Origin: Hippasteria phrygiana
Taxonomy: Eukaryota > Echinodermata > Asteroidea > Valvatida > Goniasteridae
DNA: 64,000 nt
Direction of reading: 5' to 3'
Assembly: GCA_037893225.1 (NCBI GenBank)
Contig: JAZGUH010000272.1
Coordinates: forward strand, 1,922,001-1,986,000
Under the pieces are notes generated by a model. That model did not search any database, was not told the origin of the DNA, and saw only the letters and a list, made by a program, of their open reading frames with translations. This document shows positions 31,811-43,081 of this stretch, piece by piece. Position 1 is the first letter of the stretch, and every line of letters starts with the position of its first letter. Position numbers and translations under genes: made by a program.

Positions 31811-32406
31811 TTATATGCAGAACACAGGATGTTTGGATATGCAAATTTCCAGTACCAGGGCGAGAGATTGGCTAGTGGGGAAAAGGTTGCTGTGCTATGT
31901 GCACGGCAATATATAGGAATCCCACAACGACGAGTTTAGCGCCGATCTGTGCACTTCTGCATTTGAAAACGAGGATCTCAATGTCACAGTAAACAACTTT
32001 ATGCTGATCGTGCGCCTGCGCTGCCTTTTATGGCCTGATTTATTCATGCATGAATGAATATGCTGAAAAGCGTTGTTTTGTTTGCCACTGACATTCTCGC
32101 TTTCAACCCGGAAGTGCGCAGAATTGGTTAATGTGAAATTCCTCTATGGCGGCGGCTGGGTTCACTGATCATACAGCTAGCTTTATACAGACGCACTGCG
32201 AGTCCAGGTTATTAGTATACGACCGTGAGATACATTTTAAAAAGGAGAAAGCCATGGTCGGGGACAAATAAACTCGAATAACACGATTTTGGGGAGGTTT
32301 TGATAAGTGCTGGTAGTACGTGAACGGACAGATGCTGATGTAATCGCCAACGCGTATTGACTGAAAATCAGATGCGTTGAGCGGCAAAGGGGTTGTTGTA
32401 ACATAC

Positions 32407-32545
32407 CTCGACACCCAATGATTTCAAATTTCAGTCTGTAAGTCGGAGAGCTCCAGGCAGTCGGTAAGATTCGAAGATATCTTGTCATCAGCACCACGGG
32501 GAAAGTCACGCTCACTTGTTGGGAATTTCCACTATTTCCATCCAT
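32407..32545 (-). CDS. F5/8 type C domain, exon 3 of 3
   Basis: 139 bp, phase 0 in and phase 1 out (donor AG|GTATGT). It encodes MDGNSGNSQQVSVTFPVVLM, then TRYLRILPTAW and KFEIIGCRG, the C-terminal strands of a discoidin fold with its closing Cys. The phase fits the SRCR exon at 29898 directly. Confidence 0.9.
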
Positions 32546-33874
32546 CTGAGGAAAACACGAAATCAAGCATTTAATGGACCTACATGTATTTTCCGTGTCG
32601 CTGACAAATTAACAAACTGCAATGCGTATAACGATATCGACTACAAAGGGAAAAATCAATCTCGCACGGATCAACACTATCAACAAATAGACTTGCTTAA
32701 TTTTACTGTGTTTTTGGTTCTAGCGATTTTAGCCATGATGTGACTTGCTTTCACATAGCCCTAGAATGACGCTATGATATAGCGTCATAGCGCCCAAGTA
32801 TGCAAAACAGTCCTATACTAGAAACCGAAGATCAAAAATCACACTTTACCTGCATAAATATTCTTGGCATCATTTTATTCAAACAGTTCAACAGCCCATC
32901 TCCCTGTCCGGATAGAAATATTCCTCCAAGAATGTCAAGAACAGGAGATATTTGCGGCGCAAAATCGTCTCCACGCGACGCTGACTTCACAAACACGAGG
33001 AGTAATACCCACATTTAGAACGTTCATCAACAGAGGGCGCAATTTACAGTCGCCGCGTGCACGGCCGAAATTGCGCCCTCTGTTGTTGATGAACGTTCAA
33101 GACGCGCGGACAAGGTATTACTCCTCGTGTTTGTGAAGTCAGCGTCGCGTGGAGACGATTTTGCGCCGCAAATATCTCCTGTTCTTGACATTCTTGGAGG
33201 AATATTTCTATCCGGACAGGGAGATGGGCTGTTGAACTGTTTGAATAAAATGATGCCAAGAATATTTATGCAGGTAAAGTGTGATTTTTAATCTTCGGTT
33301 TCTAGCATAGGACTGTTTTGCATACTTGGGCGCTAGGACGCTATATCATAGCGTCCTTCTAGGGCTAGCTTTCACAGTAACACTGGTCAATGTGACAACG
33401 AGTTATGTTCCGGGCTTGCTCTGCCTTAGGCCTAAACATTCATACAAAAACGTTCAAGTTGATCCATCATCGTTGTCCGCAAAAGTTTGAATGATCGTTT
33501 GTATATGAAATTCAAACAATTTGTTCATATTCGGTATCAATGAGCTACTGAGCATAAAGAAGGCCCATCTTATCGAGTGTAATCTGCAGAGATTTGGGGT
33601 GTCCATAAATCATGGTTTGTTTTACTTTGTAATGAACAGCATTTGAAAAAAAATGCGTTTTGTTCCTATAGGACAGCAGTCTGTAGACATCGATCCCTCA
33701 AATTCAATATATCACCACTGTCTAGTTTTGCGACGCTGGGGACTATGTCCAGAAGTAGACAGGTTAGTAAGTGCACATAGGCACACTTAAATAGAACCCT
33801 GCCACTGGAATTTATCTAAATTTGCTACTCTTCGTCCCCATCCCAAACGTCTGCACCCATATTCCTCTGCTAAC
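32546..33874 (-). other. Intron carrying a palindromic transposon
   Basis: Interrupts the discoidin domain. Contains the 612-bp palindrome at 32756-33367 and no exons of the host gene. Confidence 0.6.
32756..33367. mobile_element. 612-bp palindromic MULE-like element with exon-like arms
   Basis: Arms of about 250 bp (32756-33007 and 33114-33367) are almost perfectly complementary. Ends TAGCCCTAG and CTAGGGCTA; GCTTTCACA is duplicated at 32747-32755 and 33368-33376 (9 bp). An inner inverted pair (33018-33046, 33064-33096) contains AACAGAGGGCGCAAT in both orientations. Each arm includes an open segment of about 50 codons that ends in CAG|GTAAAG, a donor-like junction, so a captured gene fragment is possible. 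Confidence 0.85.
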
Positions 33875-34077
33875 CTGCACAATTTCCCCATCTGAATCGG
33901 TCAATCCCAACCAATCGTCCGACTCGCCAGAATTGCTGTACTGGACGGTGAAGGCTGATACATAGTGCCTTCCTCCAGTGTGGCCTTGAACTATCAATCC
34001 GGTAACAGCCGTGTACTCGCCAAGGTCCACCTGGAACCACTGGTCGTTTTGGGGGAGTGGCACCCACCCATCGCCTC
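33875..34077 (-). CDS. F5/8 type C domain, exon 2 of 3
   Basis: 203 bp, phase 1 in (acceptor TTTCCCCAG) and phase 0 out (CAG|GTTAGC). It encodes GDGWVPLPQNDQWFQVDLGE, VTGLIVQGHTGGRHYVSAF and VQYSNSGESDDWLGLTDSDG, the central strands of the domain with the WFQVDLG signature. Confidence 0.92.
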
Positions 34078-34596
34078 CTGGGGAAAGATGTGTCGTAAGT
34101 CTTTCTATATTACTTTATCTTTAACTACCAACATCAAGCAGGTACATGCACTTTTCCACAGTAAAAATCAAATTGTGGATGACATTCAGGTGCAGATTTT
34201 TCAAACTGGATTAAGTTATTTATGAACAACTCTCAGCTGTTACGTACCCTAGTGGTTAAGACACACAGCTACAAAGTACATGAACTGGTGGGCAATGTTA
34301 CATTCTTTTTTGAGGATGCAAATAATGATCAGCAAGAACCACGATTAAGACAAGACGTGAAACAGCCACATATCAAGGATGAAACATTTCAGAGCCCATC
34401 CATTTCTGTCAACAGCTTTGTCAAATTGTAATATTGCTATACATATCAGAGCGGTTGCCGTACTTAAGAAATATGCAAGCTCAGTGTCGTTGCCGACATA
34501 AAAACAGCGAATACTGAATTTTCTCTGGCTATATGGTGCTCCTCGGGAAAGTCATTCGGCAAGTATGATCAAGATCAATACTTCGTTTTGACCTAC
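34078..34596 (-). other. Intron of the discoidin/SRCR gene
   Basis: Canonical ends; no repeats or coding content recognised. Confidence 0.6.
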
Positions 34597-34716
34597 CAAC
34601 ATTTAGTCGAGCGTTTGTCGGTGGATATGATGAGCTATAGCTGGACGATACCGAGAGGCTACTGTCAGGGATCGTTCCATCCTCCATCCCCAGGGGTCCA
34701 CTGGTACAGGGTGCAT
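34597..34716 (-). CDS. F5/8 type C domain, exon 1 of 3
   Basis: 120 bp, phase 1-1 (acceptor CTTTAG, donor TTG|GTAGGT). It encodes DAPCTSGPLGMEDGTIPDSS and SYPPTNARLNVG, the N-terminal part with the opening Cys and the LGMEDGTIPD motif. Together the three exons give 462 bp, about 154 residues, the normal size of one discoidin domain, which binds phospholipid, glycans or cell-surface protein. Confidence 0.92.
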
Positions 34717-34833
34717 CTAAAGGTTTACCATGAAACAAATGTACGCAAAAGTAAGTGTAGCGAATCCCAAGACAACTAGCATGAATGAAATGCAATCGGG
34801 CATCAATGTAAACAAACGTCAATGTTTACTTAC

Positions 34834-34899
34834 CTGATAAAATAGGAAATGTAATACCACCATCCCGGTCATCATTGACTGAGTGAGTTGTAGACAGTT
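34834..34899 (-). CDS. Linker exon of discoidin/SRCR gene
   Basis: 66 bp, phase 1-1, with acceptor TTTTTCTTCAG and donor CAG|GTAAGT. It encodes ELSTTHSVNDDRDGGITFPI plus LS, a polar linker between signal peptide and discoidin domain. Accepted because both splice sites are strong and both phases match the neighbours. Confidence 0.75.
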
Positions 34900-35493
34900 C
34901 TGAAGAAAAAAACGGGGGAAAGGGCCACTTTGAATTTTAAAAAATAGAATTATAATTGAGTGTAATGATATTTAAACTGATTAACGAGATTTTACCGTTT
35001 CTTAAGATACACTAGGCCTACATGTACAATTACGGTAGTACTTTCAAGGGGGGAAAATTGGACCTCCTACATTTTAGCAATTATATTTCAAATCATTCCA
35101 GTTGTAGGCAGTTCACATCGGAGTGATTAAGTCCTTAACTCTAAGTTTTTCACTCTAACAAAAAAAATCCGATTTTATGTACAAAACATACTAATATCTT
35201 GTCTTATTGGCTCTTTGAGGTAATTAAAAATGAGGAACATTTTCTCACGATCCCAAGTGCATCAAAATACGACATTTTAGTTATCTCTTCCGCATGGAAA
35301 ATCCTCTTACTGAAACAGCCGAGGTTGATATGTCCTGTGTAAGATGAAGCAGGTACAATTGTGACGGGCTTATCCAGTACATGCCCCCTATTTTATACAA
35401 TCCAGGCAGTTCAAAAATACCGAGGGGGGCCGGGCAAATCAGGTTACACTTATTGTACTTTAGATTACGATTCTCTAACAGATAAATACATAC

Positions 35494-35548
35494 CGAGCAG
35501 GAAGGTGAATACGACCACAATCCTGATTTTACCAGCCACAGATGTCAT
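35494..35548 (-). CDS. Signal-peptide exon of discoidin/SRCR gene
   Basis: The ATG at 35548 opens 18 codons plus one base up to the donor G|GTATGT (phase 1). The peptide MTSVAGKIRIVVVFTFLL is a typical signal sequence: short basic start, then a hydrophobic core. The phase matches the linker exon. The gene therefore encodes a secreted or membrane-bound protein with the order signal peptide, linker, F5/8C, SRCR, SRCR. This mosaic suits a pattern-recognition or adhesion role in a deuterostome invertebrate; ligand unknown. Confidence 0.8.
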
Positions 35549-38469
35549 TGCTGCAGCCTTCAAGACTACACCTATACTGTCCCAATTCGGATCGTACACA
35601 ACTCCCTGGTCAAGTGAGACACCGGTGCAGCTTATTTGGCTAAGCGTATCATTCTTTATGTATGGCTGTTTAATGTGGTTTCGTAATAATGCATCCAGGC
35701 ACAAACAGGTGATTCGTTTGCCCCATAGACCTGTAATAACATCACGTGACCACCGCACGCGGATGTCGGAACCTTTTTTTTCAGTTTCGACAAAAATTAA
35801 ACAATTGTTTAAGAGGATACAAACATTTCCGGCCCTCGGATAAGGTCATCATAGTGGTTTATAGCTGACGTTTATATGGACTTACTCTGTGGCTGTGTAA
35901 ATGATAATATATTTTTAATGCAAGATCAGTAATGACGTATGACAAAGTTAACTATATGATAGCAATACTGTATCACGATGTAGTCAACCATGTGGACCGC
36001 GACGTTTCGACTGCACACTGCTGGTTTTCACCAGCGATGAAGACCATTGTTGCATGCTTACCACGATGAATAACGTCTTTCTTCCATTCTTGTAGTAGTT
36101 GACAACAAATCTCAAGCTGGCAGATTCTTAATTATTTCCTCTATCTGAGAACCACATACGAATTCCACCAGGGCCGACACTCAGATTGCAGTCTTTCCAG
36201 ATTCTACGGGTGACCCGGTCTCCCAGAAACTGGGATTTGCCTTGCGTTAACTGAGAATTTCTTTTCCTTTCATACAGCTTTCTTCAAACTTTTAACCTGC
36301 TTCGTAACCAGAAAGAAATTAAAGTAATTTTGCGGCACTGGCTCTATCTAACGGTGTTGAAAAATCTCTCAGCCTGCTAATCGCCATTGTATGATAATGG
36401 AGACTTTGAGACGCTGTGGAGCAGACATACCGGTTGTTTTCGCTTGTTCTGAGCATACGCGCGTAGTTCTGAGCATGCGCGCGTAGTTCTGAGCATGTGC
36501 ACGACTGGTGAGAATGATGGAAACGATGCATCTGCTGCCGCCAGCGTCTCAAAAGTCTCCAAAAAGTATTTCGCAAAACCTGGATTGCAACACTCTAAAA
36601 ATTGCTTGGTCAGAAATGACCTCAAATGGGTAATTTTTGACCCAAATTCTGAAACCGGATTTGCTCGACTCGGGTGGAGTTGAAATGACCCAGAATGCGT
36701 AGGAGGGGGAGGGGGAGGGGAAATACAAAGCAGGGGGACGGGGGGGGGTTCGACCCCCAACAACAGCCCCCCCCCCCCCCCCCCCGGATCCGTCACTGAT
36801 TTTCAATTTGTTTAAAATTTAAAAAGCAAAACAAAACAAAAACCACAAAACCAATCGAAACCACTTTAATGTAGTTTACGAGATTATGCCAAGTCAGAAA
36901 AAGGACGTCGCTTAAATTGTAGTTACACGCAGTGTGCCTGGAAATCCCATATTTGGCAAAATACAGCCATTTTAATTACATCCTCCAAAAAAAAAAAAAA
37001 CAATCTCGCGAGCCTATTGATATCACCCTGCTCTACACTACACAAAGATAAAACTGTTCTTCTTTTTTTAGATTACAACCTGGCAGCGTATACGCGGTAG
37101 ATCAAGGACTCCGGAAATGTTTACATCCAATGGACCAGTAGATTTGTCACTAAAACCATCTGCCATCCACTGACAGATGTATAACGGCAAACAAGTTTAC
37201 AATGCTCTATTTATGTCCTTGTTCCCTGCTTATAATAACTTGTAATACAGATATATAATATAAACGACAGCAATGGTACCAAAAAGGGTACCAGACGAAG
37301 AGGCAATCTACACAGTAAAAAGTGTGCGCACCTCTTTAACGTAAATGGTCCATGCTATTGCGCGCGGGGTGGTTATAGGTCAGCGGTGTGGTTATGTATA
37401 CACCTAAGATGGTGCTCAAAGTTATAAAAAAAAATTGCTCCTTTGTCGTGCACTTGAAGTACAATCCGTATAATGTATATAGTGCATCACGTCGCGAGTC
37501 TGGCAGAATGACGTCCAAGCATACTTCGACGAGTCAGCTGACGAATTCAAGCAAATACAACAAGATCGTTTCTTAATTTTATTGTGATTTACTGCCTTTT
37601 TTGTCTTGTTGAGTAATGGATAATATCCATATTATCAGAGAAACAAATGTTGCAAAAAATGATTTGACGTCAATTTCAAACAAAACTTCATGATGTGGAA
37701 ATTAACAGCAGTTTTTCACGACGCGCACGTTTACTGTCGAGACAATAGGAGCGGAGCAATTAGCGCTGTACTTAATTCTACGTAATTATTGTAAAACGGG
37801 GTTATTTAGAGGACCTTAGAGAATATCACAGAAAGTGATGACCCAATTAGTGCTTCAAATGGAGAGAAAATACCTTAGCCATTTATTGCGGGAAACGTGG
37901 GATAGGAATTAAACCCGTTTCTTACAGGAAAATTCGTTTCCTTTGGTCTTTTCCTTTAATCTTTTTAACCCATTCAATGTATTAATAAACATAATCTAAC
38001 ACATTGCAATAGCTGGCCGATGCAGGAATAACCTTTTCTCCACTTTCACTTTGTGGATTGGATGCCACACGGGAATGATAGACTTAATTCTGTTAACGGG
38101 CAGATATACAGAGTAAAAACCGGAATATTATACCAATCGAGCAATTCAACATATAGCTTCAGCTTTCAAACTGGTCTTTCGGCTTTAACCAGCACGCATT
38201 TCATTCACACTGTCTAAACGATTTTATGTTATCAGGAATATATACCGGTAGGCTGCAGAAGTGCCCTCTCCCCTGTGAATAATTATGTTGATCAAAATCT
38301 TCGGGAAAGCTTATAGGCTATTGTGGTGCGTTGCCGCGTGCTTCATCAGTGAAGTACCACGCACATGCCCGCACGGTATACGAAAAGACAAAACAGCAAC
38401 GGATTGCTTTGTTTATAGTACGTAAGATGTTTCACGGAGAGCAAACTAACGTTTTGGGTGGAATAGAAA
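35549..38469. other. 5' flank of the discoidin/SRCR gene; repeats only
   Basis: No exon recognised. Holds a 19-bp triplicate (36436-36500), a C tract near 36766-36784 next to a CCGGATCCGTCACTG hAT-like terminus (ends 36798), and an A run at 36987-37000. TATA and start site of the gene could not be fixed. Confidence 0.4.
36436..36500. repeat. ~19-bp tandem repeat with GCATGCGCGC core
   Basis: Three copies of GTAGTTCTGAGCATGCGCGC (first and third with small changes). GCATGCGC resembles half of the NRF1 palindrome, so this could be a promoter element, but no gene start was seen nearby. Confidence 0.6.
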
Positions 38470-40110
38470 TTTGATGGTAACATCATGGTTATTCTGTCTC
38501 GGATCGAGTCTGCAGGTCCGGAGGGGAGTCGTGTACATCTTGGATTTCAATTATCCCCAGAGGTAGAAATCACACGGAGTGAGGTCTGGGTGAGATCTCG
38601 GTGGCCATTCATGCCATGATTCAACGCTATGACACGGTCTCCAAACACAACATGAAGGCTGTCGCGGACAGCCAGTAGACGATGAGCTGGAGCGCCGTCT
38701 TGAGCCCACCACAAGAGCCTAAACACACCTCGCCCCTGAACCTTGAAATTGTCTTAAAGGAGAATTCCAGGCTCTATAATATTTTATCTAGTCTAAAAGA
38801 ACATACACTAACATACATACTGCACCAAGAGTTGGATTTTCTTTGTTATGGAGAACGACACACGCTCCCTTTATATTTACGATTTCTTGCCATTCAGCAG
38901 TACAAAGGGCGCGTCCATACTGTTCGAAATTCCCGCGACATCCGGGAGATTACACGTAGTGTCCGCACCTCAATGGAAACCCATGGTTGGCTACGTGCGG
39001 TATGCACTGGTATCACACCTAGACGCAGCTTAGTGCATATGAATACGTATGTTTTATAAGGTGCCCGACTATTGCGTGTATGCGTAAGGCTGATCTTTAC
39101 TTTGACTTGACGTGCTGCAATTTATCGTGGTTTTTCGTATTTTTTTAGAAGAGCACAAAGTCTGTTCTGGTCGGAAAGAAAATATGTTAGGCACTGCATC
39201 ATCTCGAAGATTCTTAGCCTACCCCAGGAGAACTGCCTGCCGATTTTTATCAAAGCAATCTGGGTCGAAGTCGTCGCGTTGTTATATTGTTCAGCCATTT
39301 CTTACAAATATCCGGTCGTTTGGGGGATTAGGAATTTGGAAGAAGGCGCTGAGACCTTTTAGAGAATTCGGTTTATTTGAGCAGCCAAAAGCTTGCCAAA
39401 TCGTCATGATGTTGCTGTACTACAGCACGACCGAGTTTTGCTTTAGCAGTCAGGCAAAAATTCGCCAGGAATATGGAAAACAGACGTGCGTCAAGGAACA
39501 ACACTGCCACGTTCTCGTGTATGTTGCATGTATGGACAATGGTTCACCGCACAGCTCAGGCCGCGGGGCCGGCCGGCTTGGTAGTGCAGCCACTACGTCA
39601 CAGTATCCCGGATGTACCGATATTCCAGAGCAAAAGGGCGGCTCGCATGACGGCAGGCGCGTTATGAAAAAACCTCTGGTTTATACGATTACCGAAACCA
39701 ATCAAAATGAAATTAAAAGTAAGTCACAATTGCAATTAACGTTCTTTAACATTATGTTATTATAAACTCAGGGTGGACTTTCCCTTTAAAGAATGGGGAT
39801 GACATCATCATTTAACATATCAAGGTAACGCCGGCCGTTGAGATTGCCCTGAAAAAAAAAAACACCGGTCCAACAATGAGGCCACTACCGCAGAGGCCAA
39901 CCCAGACACTCACTTTCTCAAGTTGGAAGTTGCGCTCGTAATTTAAGGGAGGTAGATGATGTTTTGGGGCGTACTCTCGTGCATCACATGAGTTGACTTT
40001 TCCGTCGAGAGAAAATCCAGCTTTATCGCCGATGACGAGATGACGGATGAATCGCTGGTCTGCCTGCAGTTGGTGGACGACTCACTGACAAACATTCAAC
40101 CGTCTTGGCA
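38470..40110 (-). pseudogene. Tc1/mariner-like transposase, split and frameshifted
   Basis: The upstream half (about 39795-40110) encodes RFIRHLVIGDKAGFSLDGKV, then LEKVSVWVGLCGSGLIVGPV. A homopolymer of about 11 A at 39851-39861 shifts the frame. The downstream half (38470-38753) encodes LWWAQDGAPAHRLLAVRDSL, then in another frame WPPRSHPDLTPCDFYLWG. QDGAPAH and TPCD carry the second and third catalytic acids of the DDE/D fold of the IS630-Tc1-mariner superfamily. A TTAA element (38758-39785) separates the halves. Inactive remnant. Confidence 0.75.
38758..39785. mobile_element. 1.0-kb TTAA-flanked element (piggyBac-like MITE)
   Basis: TTAA at 38754-38757 and 39786-39789. Ends AGGAGAATTCCAGG and, inward from the right, AGGGAAAGTCCACCCTGAG. 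The transposase frame it interrupts continues on the other side, which independently confirms the borders. Two internal frames (38682-39059 and 39112-39765) have no known domain. Confidence 0.75.
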
Positions 40111-41793
40111 AATCCGCCGGTATAGCAGCCAGACAAGTATCCACACAGAGGCAACTAGGCTACCTTTGTCCCAATGCCTAAACTTAAAAATATAGTCCCA
40201 CAGTCGATTTGACCTTTCTTGGGAAATTACTCATAACTCGGTCAAAAATTATTAGATTTGGACGTTTGATATCTCATTTATGCCGGTTACACATTATACT
40301 TGTGGCATCCCGTGATATTTTGTTAGCATTTTTTTGAGACACACTATAGGGAGGTGAAGTTTCAGGAATTGTTAAGTCCAATGAGCAGGGATAATAACAT
40401 TTGTAAACGCTGCGATTCAGTTTAACGGAAAAAGGCGGTCTGGATGACCATGACTATGACGATAATATGGCTTATAAAAATAGCCTAAAAAGGTCATCGT
40501 GAATGAGATGAAGCTACAGGGTTTAGACAAATAATGATTATATTGAGTATCGTTACATTTTATTGGTATTAAATACAAGTCTATTTTTGAGTAATTATGT
40601 AGTAACGAGTAGCCTCAGGTATCAAATGTTACACTTCACCCTATAACTGAACCCCAAAGTAATTTACCGAGGCCTACACCAATTTCCAAATTAGTAAAAA
40701 TGCCCAGTTTGTTTGCACATCTTGCATAAACAAGTCATCACATTGAATTTATTGGCATCGAGTGCAAGTCTATACTTTCAGTAAACGTATAGCACCGATT
40801 AGCCCTATGTGCTAAATGCTACACTTGTGAGAAAAGCCATGGACAATTCTTTCCATAACAATGACAATTGTGTCATCAGAAATCCAACCTCAGTTTCCAA
40901 AGTGTAATACACGTGAAACTCTCTGCAAGTGAACATTTTCATAAAGTTGTAACTCAAGTTGCTTTAATATACTGAAACCGCGCCAACGCTTCAGCCTTTT
41001 ATCGGCGACCAGGGGCAAATTTTATGGCGCTGGTAACCACAAAAGCTTGCATAACATGACAGGTTTTCCTTGGTAAAAACAGGATTAACAACCAAACGCT
41101 TATGTTATGTATGTTGCTTGTGACTGGTATTCATCAGCTAATGTTTGCTTAGCATGAAAATCAAGTGGAGTGTTGGTAACCTGTAACCCGGTAACTACAA
41201 GAGTAGTTTTGTGCTAAGCAAATGTTTGTGGTTAGCCGCTAAACCATACTAACTCTGCCAAACTCTATCACGGACCTGTAAAGCTTAAGTTTTAAATCTG
41301 ACACTGTCTAGTTTCTTAAAAACAAATAAATGTTCAAAATCTTAGGGCATGTTTTAATTTCCTTCAAAAAAAATTGAATGCAGATAAGAATGTAAAACTT
41401 TATTATTTTGTGTATATAGTTGTTTAAAGTGAAGATGGTAGCAGATTGTAAGGCAATTAAATTATACCTGCATATGGGAATATACATGTATGAATAAAAA
41501 GAAAATGATAAAAATGTATGCATGTCGGTCTACAGAGCATTGCACGTGGTATATACAATTACATGGAACCCCAGACGCCGAGTAATTGTATGCTCTAGTC
41601 ACTACGCAGAATTGGTATTAAAAAACTCACTACGCAGATTCCCTTCTAAAAAGTTGTAAACATTTTCAGAAAATAAAAAGCAAAGCAAATATGAACAACC
41701 CTCGACGTCAGATGTCATTATGCTCTGGTAGTTATTCAAAGGTTTCCCGAAGTCTATTGTTTGATTGGGAGCTTTCCTCTGATGAGCTGACGT
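40111..41793. other. Mostly ACY1 3' flank; no gene seen
   Basis: AT-rich. An AATAAAG polyadenylation signal on the minus strand near 41399-41405 could serve the aminoacylase exon just to the right. An imperfect inverted pair around TTGCTTAGCA/TGCTAAGCAA lies at about 41147 and 41213. Confidence 0.4.
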
Positions 41794-42028
41794 TCATGCC
41801 CCATTCTGGTCCTGGTCGTTTGCTGCTACATTCCCCAGTGCTAAGATGATCCCCTCATAGACCTTGATACCTGCCAGGAACACGTTTTCATTCAAGAACT
41901 CATTGTGATCGTGAAGGAGGATCGGCGTGTTGTTCATCGGGGAGAAGCCCAGGCAAGGGTAGCCGGCTTCCCGCAGGTAGTAGCTGTCAGTAGCAGCTGG
42001 GAACACTTCAACCTCAAGTCCAACACTC
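41794..42028 (-). CDS. ACY1: Aminoacylase-1, last exon
   Basis: Acceptor TTTTGTTACAG before 42028, phase 2 in, stop TGA at 41794-41796. The peptide EVFPAATDSYYLREAGYPCL, then GFSPMNNTPILLHDHNEFLN and FLAGIKVYEGII, is the C-terminal end of aminoacylase-1, an M20-family zinc enzyme that hydrolyses N-acyl amino acids in the cytosol. PAATD and GFSP are highly conserved there, and the HDHNE segment holds the family's C-terminal zinc-site histidine. The preceding exons were not found to the right as far as 64000, so they lie beyond long repeat-filled introns or this copy is an isolated fragment. The DIRS element lies in the upstream intron. Confidence 0.85.
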
Positions 42029-42442
42029 CTGTAACAAAATGTTTACAGGAAAAGTCAAATTGACAAAGCAATCCAAGTTTCTTAAAGATATTTACTGTAT
42101 TAATATGTTGAAATTTAGCCATTCCCAGTTGTTTTTTCACCTAACACCACTGAGTGATTTTGTTTTTCTTGAAAAACAGTAGCGTAACCAGCGGGGTTTC
42201 CCCTCCCCCGACTTTTTGCCTTTTTTTTAAATGTCACCACATCACAGTTCCTGCTTTTCAAAATACATTTTCTGAGAGAATTGGAATTTGTTGGGCTCTA
42301 TTTCATCAAAGTTTTTAAAATGATCCTATCCTGGACTTAGGAAGAATAATTGTTCCTGAGTCTTGGACTGAGGAACAATATTCAAAGTCCAAGATTTGCC
42401 ACCACCTGACCCCAAACCTAGATTCGGAAATACATGTATACC
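42029..42442. other. ACY1 intron, no repeat recognised
   Basis: Nothing coding seen. A TTCCTGAGTC/GACTGAGGAA inverted word lies near 42350. Confidence 0.4.
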
Positions 42443-42617
42443 CAGCACGATATGGGGCAGAGGAGCCCCCCTCTTTTGTGTTGGTCATTGTGTTCCCGAA
42501 ATCTCAGGAATTCTTTTCAGATGTCTAGGGGGGATGTGTTAGGTAATAATAGTCTGGATAGTGTATAGGGTATAGGGGGGGGGGGGGGGGGGTACCCCTC
42601 TACCCCATATCGTGCTG
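42443..42617 (+). mobile_element. MITE of the ATATGGGG family, adjacent to DIRS end
   Basis: Ends CAGCACGATATGGGG and CCCCATATCGTGCTG. Contains TTGTGTTGGTCATTGTGTTC and an 18-G run (about 42577-42594). The DIRS terminus begins two bases after it. Confidence 0.8.
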
Positions 42618-42853
42618 AGAAACCCCAAACTGGGGTGTTTGATTGTCCACGAGTGACATACTTACCTGTTAGACCTATCATTGCATATTTCATTAGCTAC
42701 GCGAAATAGCCGCTAAAGTAAGATTTGCTATAGCATGCCATGGCGCCCTCCAGCGATAGCGCCCCCAATAGTCAGAGCCCGCGCCAATATCGTCCTCTTT
42801 TCTCTTAGCGCGAGCCCCCTAGGCGCCCACTGTGGGGAAAGGTGGGAGGGATG

Positions 42854-42950
42854 GTCCAACAGGTAAGTATGTTACTCGTGGACAATCAAACACCCCAGTT
42901 TGGGGTTTGTCCACGTCGTTCTAACTTACCTGTTGGACCTACCATTGCAT
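42854..42950. repeat. DIRS internal complementary region
   Basis: Left part complements 42620-42676; right part (42909-42950) matches the complement of the right end 48614-48655 with two mismatches. The junction between parts is GGGGTTT|GTCCAC. Confidence 0.85.
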
Positions 42951-43081
42951 AGACTAGCACCGAGATAGGAGGTGGGAGTGGGCTGTATTTGAATTCCAGA
43001 AGGATACCCACAAAAGGGAATCCCCGTTGACCACTCTTAAACACCATTACCTGCATAGAGCTCACATGAGCATAACTCACC

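Larger units (their letters stand above)
29899..32406 (-). other. Intron with repeats
   Basis: It holds the (TTTTG)n array, a C tract (30822-30838), a short inverted segment at 30543-30630 and a MITE at 31635. No further SRCR or other exon was seen, and the phase (1) of both flanking exons is compatible with direct splicing. Confidence 0.55.

Noticed and set aside
38682..39765. Frames of 125 and 217 residues inside the TTAA element
   Set aside because: No recognisable domain; they lie in a non-autonomous element and lack any transposase motif.
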